NCBI GenBank assembly: GCA_027717925.1
Contig: JALLON010000056.1
Location: 1-12,000 of the forward strand
Direction of reading: 5' to 3'
Source: Acidobacteria bacterium AH-259-G07
Lineage (GTDB): Bacteria; Acidobacteriota; UBA6911; RPQK01; JADFOI01
DNA: 12,000 nt
Below are positions 1-5,781 of this stretch, piece by piece. The notes beneath the pieces are model-generated. The model was not told the origin of the DNA. It did not search any database and saw only the letters and a list, made by a program, of their open reading frames with translations. Position 1 is the stretch's first letter, and each line of letters starts with the position of its first letter. The position numbers and the translations under genes were made by a program.

Positions 1-42
1 CCTGCAACTTGGAACTTGAAACTTGAAACCTGGAACCTGGAA
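1..42. repeat. Heptamer tandem repeat array (consensus CYTGRAA), cut by window edge
   Basis: Six consecutive 7-base units can be read with no gap: CCTGCAA, CTTGGAA, CTTGAAA, CTTGAAA, CCTGGAA, CCTGGAA. The array ends four bases before the stop codon of the type III PKS (TGA on the minus strand, 47-49), so it lies directly 3' of that gene. Read on the minus strand it begins TTCCAGGTTCCAGGTTTCAA, which is identical over 20 bases to the sequence 3' of tatD at 8500-8519. The array may continue beyond base 1. The role is unknown. It could be an intergenic short tandem repeat, or one arm of a larger palindrome like the one after tatD. Confidence 0.85.
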
Positions 43-46
43 GGGC

Positions 47-1099
47 TCACCATCTCAGGAGGATGAGTTCAGAACTGAAGCCGGGTCCGAAAGCTGCGCA
101 CAGCCCATAGTCACCTTTCTTTGGAGGCGCTTTCTGGGTTAGATGCTCCAAAATGAATAGCACGGTTGGGCTTGACATATTTCCGTAGTTTTCCAAAACG
201 AAATAGCTGGACTCCAACATCTCTTGTGTGAGCCCCAGTGATTCCTGGAAGGCAACAAGTATCTTGGCGCCCCCCGGATGGATCACATAGTGAGAGAGGT
301 CCTTCAAGGTGGTCTGGTTGCGCTTTAAAAATTCCTCGATGTTTGCTTGGGCATATTTGTTGATAATGGAAGGAATGCTTCGAGAAAAAATGACACTGAG
401 CCCTGCTTCACTGAAATCCCATCCCATGACATCAAGCGTGTTGGGCCACAGTGTGCTCAGGCTATCTACCACCTGAGCTCCGTCCTCGGGACAGGAGTCG
501 CCACAGACCAAAACCGCGGCCGCTCCGTCCGAAAAGAGCGCAGACGCCACAAAGTTGCTCTTACGGTAATCCTTGGATTGAAAAGTGAGCGAAGATAACT
601 CCACCGAGACCAGAAGAATACGTTGGTCCGGTGCTCCCTTCGCCAGGTCGCTGCAGCGTGAAAGTCCGGCTGCTCCGCCGGCACATCCCAACCCAAAAAT
701 GGGCGTACGTTTCGTGGAGTTGCGAAAGCCCAATCGATTGATGATGCGAGCATCAATGCTGGGCGTAGACATTCCACTGGTGGAGACGAAGATCAGGTGA
801 TCCACATGCTCAGGACTCAGGCCGGCCTTTGCCAGGCAACGCTCAATGGCTTCAATGCTCAATCTCTCTGCCCAGCGGATGTATTCGTCGTTCTTTTCCG
901 AGAATGTGTGGTCGCAGCTAAACCACTCCAATGGAACAGAAAAAAACCTCCGTTGAACTTGAACGTTGTTAAAAACGGAAATGAGCCTTTCCATCTTCTC
1001 GAGGTCTTCTTCAAAATGCTGCCGGGCCGATTGTTGGATGTCCTGTTGGTCAAAACAGAAGGGAGGTACGGCGGTTCCTAGGGCGACGACACGCGGCAT
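47..1099 (-). CDS. Type III polyketide synthase (chalcone synthase-like)
   Basis: This is a homodimeric ketosynthase of the chalcone/stilbene synthase superfamily. Such enzymes extend an acyl-CoA starter with malonyl-CoA and cyclise the product to pyrones, resorcinols or related aromatics. The catalytic triad is visible in order: Cys139 in FGLGCAGGAAGLSR, His274 in YVIHPGGAK and Asn307 in ENYGNMSSPTV. The family's FGPG loop is at 337-340 near the C-terminus. The length of 350 residues is normal for bacterial members. FabH (KAS III) is the alternative, but the GCAGG cysteine context and the C-terminal FGPG favour type III PKS. The start is supported by an AGGAGAAGG ribosome binding site at good spacing, the clearest in the window. 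It is the third gene of the leftward argS cluster, 12 bases after the unknown exported protein. The product cannot be predicted from sequence alone; bacterial relatives make alkylpyrones, alkylresorcinols or tetrahydroxynaphthalene. Any tailoring genes would lie beyond base 1. Confidence 0.93.
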   Translation of the reverse strand: MPRVVALGTAVPPFCFDQQDIQQSARQHFEEDLEKMERLISVFNNVQVQRRFFSVPLEWFSCDHTFSEKNDEYIRWAERLSIEAIERCLAKAGLSPEHVDHLIFVSTSGMSTPSIDARIINRLGFRNSTKRTPIFGLGCAGGAAGLSRCSDLAKGAPDQRILLVSVELSSLTFQSKDYRKSNFVASALFSDGAAAVLVCGDSCPEDGAQVVDSLSTLWPNTLDVMGWDFSEAGLSVIFSRSIPSIINKYAQANIEEFLKRNQTTLKDLSHYVIHPGGAKILVAFQESLGLTQEMLESSYFVLENYGNMSSPTVLFILEHLTQKAPPKKGDYGLCAAFGPGFSSELILLRW

Positions 1100-1111
1100 G
1101 ATGGCCTTCTC

Positions 1112-2161
1112 CTATTGCTCCGGCGCGCCCAGACCGTAGAGAGCCCCTTTTTGGGCAATGATCGACGTCTCTTGAGCTTTGATGAGCTCTTTATACAGGG
1201 CCTCATCCTGGAGATCGATCGCCAGTTGTTTGATCGGTTCTAGCTGGGGGATGAACTCTTGAATCCTCTTGTAGAGTTTTTTGAGGGAGTTGCGGATGTC
1301 CTTTTCAGAGGCGATCTTGTAAATGGCTTTTTCATCGATGTTGATCATAATCGCGTCAATCGCCTTTTGGTAAGCATGAACCATGTCCCAATAAGTGTAG
1401 AATCCCAGGGGGTTTTCCTCGTCTTTTTCCCATTCTTTGTTTTCCCTTCTTCGCCGGATCTCCTCGAGACGGCTCTGGGCGATTTCTAAGAAGACCTCCA
1501 CTCTTTTGTCCAGTCGTTGATTTTCCTGGATCTTTAGGTACTCTTCATCAGTAAAACGATCGCTCGACTGCAGATGACCTGAGCGGGTTTCAACTGATGT
1601 CTCCGAGGCTGGGGAGTGCAGGGATGTCAGCAGGTCGATCGTCCCTCTTTTCGGTTCCCTGCGGGTGCTCTTGAGTGCCGCCATCGCCTCGCCAAATATT
1701 TGTGTCAGCAAAGTTTTTCTCAAGTCTTGCAGGGCTTGCGCTGTGATTTCAAAATCATCTTGATACTCGAAAGGTGCTGTGGATTTCAGGTCGTTCATGG
1801 TCTCAATCAGCTTGCGAAGACGGATCTCTAGTTTCTTGACCTGTCTTGAACGAAGATCCTTTGGGTTTTTCACATTGGAGGATTCTTCGGCGGCGTAATG
1901 AGAGAGCGCGTGAAGCTTCCGCAGCAAGTCAGCGGTTTTCTCTATTTCCTTTCGTTGTACGTACCTTCGCAAAAGATTGGCACGACGATCGAAAGCATTT
2001 CTGAAAAGATCTATCCGATCACGGTACTTGGGCTTACTTTGATATTTCTGAAATTCGCGGGCAGTGAGTACATCATGCAGACAAAAATCTACTTCCTCTT
2101 CCGCTTGGAGCGGATTGAAAAGATTTGCTGTCAGAAATAAGGTCGCAAAAAGAAATGGCAT
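1112..2161 (-). CDS. Putative exported helical protein, function unknown
   Basis: I do not recognise this 349-residue protein. It starts with a hydrophobic stretch, MPFLFATLFLTANLFNPLQA, followed by EEE, which looks like a Sec signal peptide cleaved near residue 20 (LQA/EE). The n-region has no Lys or Arg, which is unusual. The rest is very rich in Lys, Glu, Arg and Leu with almost no glycine-rich or catalytic-looking motif, and long stretches (about 45-170 and 200-330) read as amphipathic or coiled-coil helix, for example RLEEIRRRRENKEWEKDEE. The mature part has a single Cys (C27) and there is no lipobox. The start is well fixed: an in-frame TGA lies five codons upstream with no other start between. 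It begins two bases after the argS stop, so translation is probably coupled to argS. A periplasmic or envelope structural role is a guess. Confidence 0.8.
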   Translation of the reverse strand: MPFLFATLFLTANLFNPLQAEEEVDFCLHDVLTAREFQKYQSKPKYRDRIDLFRNAFDRRANLLRRYVQRKEIEKTADLLRKLHALSHYAAEESSNVKNPKDLRSRQVKKLEIRLRKLIETMNDLKSTAPFEYQDDFEITAQALQDLRKTLLTQIFGEAMAALKSTRREPKRGTIDLLTSLHSPASETSVETRSGHLQSSDRFTDEEYLKIQENQRLDKRVEVFLEIAQSRLEEIRRRRENKEWEKDEENPLGFYTYWDMVHAYQKAIDAIMINIDEKAIYKIASEKDIRNSLKKLYKRIQEFIPQLEPIKQLAIDLQDEALYKELIKAQETSIIAQKGALYGLGAPEQ

Positions 2162-2163
2162 GG

Positions 2164-4161
2164 TTACATTCTCTCAGGTACCTGTATTCCGAGTAAATCA
2201 AGGGTCTTGAAAAGTCCCCGGCGTGCCGCATCGGCCACGGTGAGATAAAAACATTTCTTGATAGGATCCCTTTCAGAGAGGATATGGTACTTGTGGTAGA
2301 AGAGGTTAAATTGTTGGGCCAAGTTGAACGCGTGCTTGGCCAAATAAGAGATCTCCATGCTCCGAGCAGTTTGGTGAATGCTCTCTTCCAGACGGGCCAC
2401 TTGAAGCAAAAGACTCCACACTTGATTGTCGTCCATCAGCTCGGCGATTGAATTCGGCTCCTCCCACATCCTCTCACAATTGTCTTCCCAGACTGAAATG
2501 TCCCACTGTGGATCACTAGCTTCCAGCTTGCGAAAAATGTTGTTGGCCCGGACCACCGAATACTGCAAGTAAGGTCCCGTTTCCCCCTCGAAACTGAGTG
2601 CTTCCGTGAAGTCAAAGGCAATTACTGAACTGCGCGTATACTTCAGAAGGAAGTAGCGAAGTGCTCCAATGGCGATTTGATGGGCGATCTCTTTTCGCTT
2701 TTCCAAAGGGAGATCTTTCTGACGGGCATTGACCTCTTCAAGTGATTTTTCGACTAGCTTGTTGATAAGGTCGTCAGCCTTTACGCCCAATCCTTTGCGT
2801 CCCGAGACTTCCACGTAGGGTTTCTTTTGCTCCTCCTCTGACAATTCAATACCCAGTTCCGAACAGCACGTGGGGGAAAGAGCCACCATTTCATAAGCAA
2901 AGTGGACGGAATGATCCGCTTGCTCAGCAAATCCAAGTCTTCGCAGACCCTCAACCACCACTCGCTGCAGATAAGATTGACGTACATCGATGACGTTGTA
3001 GACGCTGTTGCCCTGCCCGAAGTCGGGATCCTTGTACGGGGACGGTTGTATTGTCGTCAACCAAACGGTGTCGTCATCGGGCACCTGATCCTCATGTAGA
3101 ACAATTTCGCCATCTTGATACCGGCAAAAAGGACGGTAATGAAAAGTCTTTCCCAAAAGGCCAAACTTCCACAGCTGGTAGGCAATATCCTTTCCCACAT
3201 AGGTTACGGTGCCATTGCTCCGTACAATGATCTTCTCGTCTACAGAGTCGCCATTTTCCCCAGGTAGGCGCATCACCCAACATCCTTCTTGGGGGCCATC
3301 GTCTCTATAGAGGATCGCCTTTTTCTCCTTTAGTTGTTGGAAGGACTCTTCCCAGAACTTTAAGCGCAGGATCTCACTCTCGCGGGGCAAGACCTGGTAT
3401 CGCACTCCGATGCGGAGCATTGTTTTCAAATGGGCAAGAACAATTCGCATCGAAATGTACTCCGCGAGCTGGCTGGTGGGTTCCTGAGCGCCCTCAATTT
3501 CTTTCAGGGTCTGCTCACGGTAGTGAAGACGAGATTTATCCTGACTGTACCATTGGTAAACCTGCGCGTACAGGTCCCAGCAATAGTGGTCAAAAGGTTC
3601 CCCAATGGATTTGATCTGCTTGAGGGACATCTTGTGCAATTGCCGAAAACCGACAACCACATCGGCTACCTGGACACCCGTATTATCAATGTAATTTTGA
3701 ACCTCAACCTTGCGACCACAGGCGCGCAGCAATCGAACAAAGGTGTCTCCAAGAGCTGCATTTCTAAGATGACCTATGTGCGCAGCCTTGTTGGGATTGA
3801 TATTGGTGTGCTCCACAATGATCTTTTCTCCTGTTGGCTCGGGGAATGGATTGTGAAGCCAGCTGTAGAGATCTTTGAAAAAGGAGATGCGTTCAAAGAA
3901 AACATTGACGTAGCCGGCACCAGCAGCCACGAATCGCTCAACCTGGGGAGGAGTCTTAATTTTCTCTACCAATTCTGTGGCGATTTGACGGGGAGATCTG
4001 CCAAGCGTTTTCGCCAGTTCGAAAGGGAAGGGAAAGGCCAAGTCCCCGAATTCAATTCTGGGGGGGATCTCCACGGTAAGCCGTTCCAGTTCCACTGCGA
4101 AGTACTGCGCGATAAAATGCCTTAGGTGTCTTTCCGTCTGCTCGATTCGCTTGAGAAACAT
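2164..4161 (-). CDS. argS: Arginyl-tRNA synthetase
   Basis: ArgRS is the cytoplasmic class I aminoacyl-tRNA synthetase that charges tRNA-Arg. The N-terminal tRNA-recognition (Add-1) domain spans about 1-90 (EFGDLAFPFPFELAK). The ATP-binding HIGH motif is at 128-131 within NPNKAAHIGHLRNAALGDT. The degenerate KMSKS-type loop of ArgRS is SGRKG at 452-456. The DALR anticodon-binding domain begins near 530 (GPYLQYSVVRA) and runs to the end. The length of 665 residues exceeds E. coli ArgRS (577). Extra sequence in the catalytic domain lies around 270-385 and includes an acidic VPDDDTVW stretch. This is the first gene of the leftward cluster. No Shine-Dalgarno sequence precedes the ATG. A -10-like hexamer lies only nine bases upstream, so the mRNA may be almost leaderless. 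Confidence 0.97.
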   Translation of the reverse strand: MFLKRIEQTERHLRHFIAQYFAVELERLTVEIPPRIEFGDLAFPFPFELAKTLGRSPRQIATELVEKIKTPPQVERFVAAGAGYVNVFFERISFFKDLYSWLHNPFPEPTGEKIIVEHTNINPNKAAHIGHLRNAALGDTFVRLLRACGRKVEVQNYIDNTGVQVADVVVGFRQLHKMSLKQIKSIGEPFDHYCWDLYAQVYQWYSQDKSRLHYREQTLKEIEGAQEPTSQLAEYISMRIVLAHLKTMLRIGVRYQVLPRESEILRLKFWEESFQQLKEKKAILYRDDGPQEGCWVMRLPGENGDSVDEKIIVRSNGTVTYVGKDIAYQLWKFGLLGKTFHYRPFCRYQDGEIVLHEDQVPDDDTVWLTTIQPSPYKDPDFGQGNSVYNVIDVRQSYLQRVVVEGLRRLGFAEQADHSVHFAYEMVALSPTCCSELGIELSEEEQKKPYVEVSGRKGLGVKADDLINKLVEKSLEEVNARQKDLPLEKRKEIAHQIAIGALRYFLLKYTRSSVIAFDFTEALSFEGETGPYLQYSVVRANNIFRKLEASDPQWDISVWEDNCERMWEEPNSIAELMDDNQVWSLLLQVARLEESIHQTARSMEISYLAKHAFNLAQQFNLFYHKYHILSERDPIKKCFYLTVADAARRGLFKTLDLLGIQVPERM

Positions 4162-4170
4162 TCGAAATTA

Positions 4171-4200
4171 ATGATAAGCGAACGGGTGTGCGGAGGGCAA
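4171..4200 (-). promoter_or_regulatory. Possible sigma-70 promoter of argS
   Basis: Read on the minus strand, TTGCCC (4195-4200) and TATCAT (4171-4176) are separated by 18 bases. The -10 ends nine bases before the argS ATG, so a transcript from here would have almost no leader. This fits with the absence of a ribosome binding site. The -35 match is only moderate and the call rests on hexamer matching alone. Confidence 0.3.
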
Positions 4201-4202
4201 AG

Positions 4203-4258
4203 AGCGTCTCTTCGTGCTGTGGTGCTGTGGTGCTGTGGTATGTTCGGTGCTTTGTGAG
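4203..4258. repeat. Octamer repeat block, inverted orientation
   Basis: An 8-base periodicity is visible as TTCGTGCT (4211), GTGGTGCT (4219), GTGGTGCT (4227), GTGGTATG (4235), TTCGGTGC (4243) and TTTGTGAG (4251). These units are the reverse complement of the family found before larC (AGCACGAA, AGCACCAC). Bases 4205-4228 form a perfect 24-base inverted repeat with 4436-4459. The block lies 42 bases upstream of the argS start codon. Confidence 0.75.
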
Positions 4259-4459
4259 GCCCCAGTTGCTGAAGGAGAGGTGAAGTGGCACCGAAAAAGA
4301 ATCTAAAGTATAGTGAGAAATGCGGGCTAGAGCCGCCACCAGCAGGACTGGATCATTCAGGCGAGAAACTTTTGTTAAGTTTCAGGTCAGAGCACTGAGG
4401 CAGCGAAGCACGAACGCGCGACGCACAGACGCAGGACAGCACCACAGCACGAAGAGACG
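4205..4459. repeat. Perfect 24-base inverted repeat, arms 4205-4228 and 4436-4459
   Basis: The left arm contains CTCTTCGTGCTGTGG and the right arm its exact reverse complement. All 24 bases match, with 207 bases between the arms. Each arm lies inside one of the two octamer blocks. The repeat could have arisen by inverted duplication of the octamer array, or it may mark the ends of a small inserted segment. No target-site duplication was recognised. Confidence 0.8.
4365..4383. other. Small stem-loop (GAAACTT-ttgtt-AAGTTTC)
   Basis: A perfect 7-base-pair stem with a 5-base loop lies just before the octamer array that leads into larC. It is AT-rich and has no following T-run, so it is not a convincing terminator. 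It could be an operator-like dyad or a leader hairpin of the larC transcript. The evidence is only the dyad symmetry. Confidence 0.4.
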
Positions 4460-4542
4460 AACGCACGAAAGCACGAACGCACGAAAGCACGACCGCACGA
4501 ATTCACGAAAGCACCAACGCACGAATTCACGAAAGCACGACA
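4392..4542. repeat. Degenerate octamer tandem repeat array (consensus GCACGAAM)
   Basis: About 19 adjacent units of 8 bases can be read, with one 7-base unit near 4416. The best conserved run is 4463-4542: GCACGAAA, GCACGAAC, GCACGAAA, GCACGACC, GCACGAAT, TCACGAAA, GCACCAAC, GCACGAAT, TCACGAAA, GCACGACA. Units become more diverged toward the left end. The array stops three bases before the larC ATG, so it occupies the whole ribosome-binding region. It is free of stop codons in some frames and so produces spurious open frames on both strands. Confidence 0.92.
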
Positions 4543-4545
4543 ATC

Positions 4546-5781
4546 ATGAAACGACTGCTCTATTTCGACGCCTTCAATGGAGTCAGTGGCGACATGATTC
4601 TGGGAGCCCTGGTTGATCTTGGGCTTCCGCTGGAACACCTGAAGGAAGAACTTGCCAAGTTGAAGCTGGGGGGATATGAGCTGGCGGCGGAAAGGGTTGA
4701 ACGCCAAGGTATCCGTGGTATCAACTTTCAGGTGGGGGTGAACGTACCCCCTAATCATCATCACCACCACGAGGACCACCGGGGAAGAGGTTTCACACAG
4801 ATCCAGCGTCTGATTGAGGAAGCTCAGCTAGATCCTTGGGTCAAGCACAAGGCAGTCGCTATTTTCCGACGGCTCGCACAGGCTGAAGCGAAAGTCCATC
4901 GGACTTCCCTTGAAAAAGTGCATTTTCATGAAGTAGGAGCCGTTGATGCCATTGTGGATGTTCTGGGAGCCTGTATTGGTTTCAAGTATTTTGAAGTGGA
5001 ACTCTTTTACAGTGCCCCTCTGAATTTGGGTAGTGGAACCGTCACTTTCTCCCACGGCACCTGGCCTGTTCCCACCCCTGCGACTGCCGAGTTGGTTAAG
5101 GGATTCCCTGTCTTGGTGGGTAAAGTCCAGGGAGAGCTGACAACGCCCACGGGAGCCGCCATCGTGACCACATTAGTGGAAAAGAACAATACTCCTCCGG
5201 TCTCCCGTTACCAAAAATGGGGGTTCGGCGTCGGCGACAAAGAATTTGAAGAGATCCCCAACATGCTAAGATTGCTCTTGGGACTGGAATTGGACCTGCC
5301 TGCAGAAACCGCTGGGCCCCGAAGTGAAGCATGGAAAGAAGAGGAAGTTTATCTGCTGGAGGCTAACATTGACGACATGGATGCACAGATGTTTGGCCAT
5401 TTTTTGGAGTTGGCCTTAAAGAAGGGAGCCCTAGACGTGTACTATACCCCCGTGCACATGAAGAAGAATCGGCCCGCACTGAAGCTTTCTGTTCTTTGCC
5501 GACAAGCGGATCGGGAGCGGGTGGCGGAGCTGATCTTCCGTGAAACGACGACACTAGGCGTCCGATGGAGTCCGTGGAGAAGATGGATCTTGGATCGTGA
5601 GGTAGAGGAGATCGAGACGGAATATGGAAGAGTGGGAGTAAAAATAGCACGGTTCAAGGGAGAAATTGTGACTATCGCACCCGAATATGAGGATTTGAAG
5701 GCCATTGCCGAAAGAGCAGATATTCCTTTGAAAACAGTGCGACAAAAAGTGATCGAACAGATCATTGATAAAAGGCGATGA
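4546..5781 (+). CDS. larC: LarC, nickel-pincer nucleotide cofactor nickel-insertase
   Basis: LarC inserts nickel into the dithio-pyridinium mononucleotide to finish the nickel-pincer (NPN) cofactor used by lactate racemase and other LarA-type enzymes. The family N-terminus is clear (DAFNGVSGDMILGALVDLGL, residues 8-27). A histidine-rich metal-binding stretch HHHHHEDH is at 71-78. HFHEVGAVDAIVDVLG follows at 126-141. The C-terminal domain is present (VYLLEANIDDMDAQMFG, then HMKKNRPALKLSVLC). At 411 residues it is a single continuous frame, unlike the Lactobacillus gene, which needs a ribosomal frameshift to join larC1 and larC2. No larA, larB or larE lies in the window. The start has no Shine-Dalgarno sequence because the octamer array runs to within three bases. 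The stop overlaps metG by four bases (ATGA). Older annotations call this family DUF111 or TIGR00299. Confidence 0.95.
   Translation: MKRLLYFDAFNGVSGDMILGALVDLGLPLEHLKEELAKLKLGGYELAAERVERQGIRGINFQVGVNVPPNHHHHHEDHRGRGFTQIQRLIEEAQLDPWVKHKAVAIFRRLAQAEAKVHRTSLEKVHFHEVGAVDAIVDVLGACIGFKYFEVELFYSAPLNLGSGTVTFSHGTWPVPTPATAELVKGFPVLVGKVQGELTTPTGAAIVTTLVEKNNTPPVSRYQKWGFGVGDKEFEEIPNMLRLLLGLELDLPAETAGPRSEAWKEEEVYLLEANIDDMDAQMFGHFLELALKKGALDVYYTPVHMKKNRPALKLSVLCRQADRERVAELIFRETTTLGVRWSPWRRWILDREVEEIETEYGRVGVKIARFKGEIVTIAPEYEDLKAIAERADIPLKTVRQKVIEQIIDKRR

Larger units (their letters stand above)
4162..4545. other. Divergent intergenic region between argS and larC
   Basis: This 384-base gap separates the leftward argS cluster from the rightward larC operon and must hold promoters for both. 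About 55% of it is degenerate octamer repeat in two opposed blocks (4203-4258 and 4392-4542). The 130 bases between the blocks are non-repetitive. They contain a TATAGT hexamer at 4309-4314 that could be a -10 for larC but lacks a good -35, and a 7-base-pair stem-loop at 4365-4383. No convincing small gene was found. Open frames here are by-products of the stop-free repeat. Confidence 0.7.

Noticed and set aside
47..1099. FabH-type ketoacyl-ACP synthase III
   Set aside because: Cys139 lies in a GCAGGAAGLSR context with a C-terminal FGPG loop, as in chalcone synthase-like enzymes.
3430..4125. 231-residue plus-strand open frame
   Set aside because: It lies wholly antisense to argS, whose HIGH motif and N-terminal domain are intact there. 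The frame shows no recognisable domain.
4286..4308. Sigma-54 promoter beginning TGGCAC upstream of larC
   Set aside because: The required TTGC element at the correct -12 spacing is missing.
4309..4314. TATAGT as a definite larC -10
   Set aside because: No acceptable -35 at 16-18 bases and no extended -10 TG; kept only as a remark in the intergenic entry.
4392..4542. CRISPR-like array
   Set aside because: Period is 8 bases with no spacers; units are degenerate and adjacent. No cas gene is nearby.
4320..4616. 98-residue plus-strand frame rich in Thr, Asn, Arg, Lys and His
   Set aside because: It is the translation of the octamer array, giving a repeated NARKH/NSRKH pattern, and then runs out of frame into larC. 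The repeat lacks stops in this frame, which explains the length.
4387..4779. 130-residue minus-strand frame with repeated AFVNSC-like units
   Set aside because: Same array read on the other strand plus antisense of larC. The apparent protein repeat follows from the 24-base (3 x 8) periodicity, not from selection.
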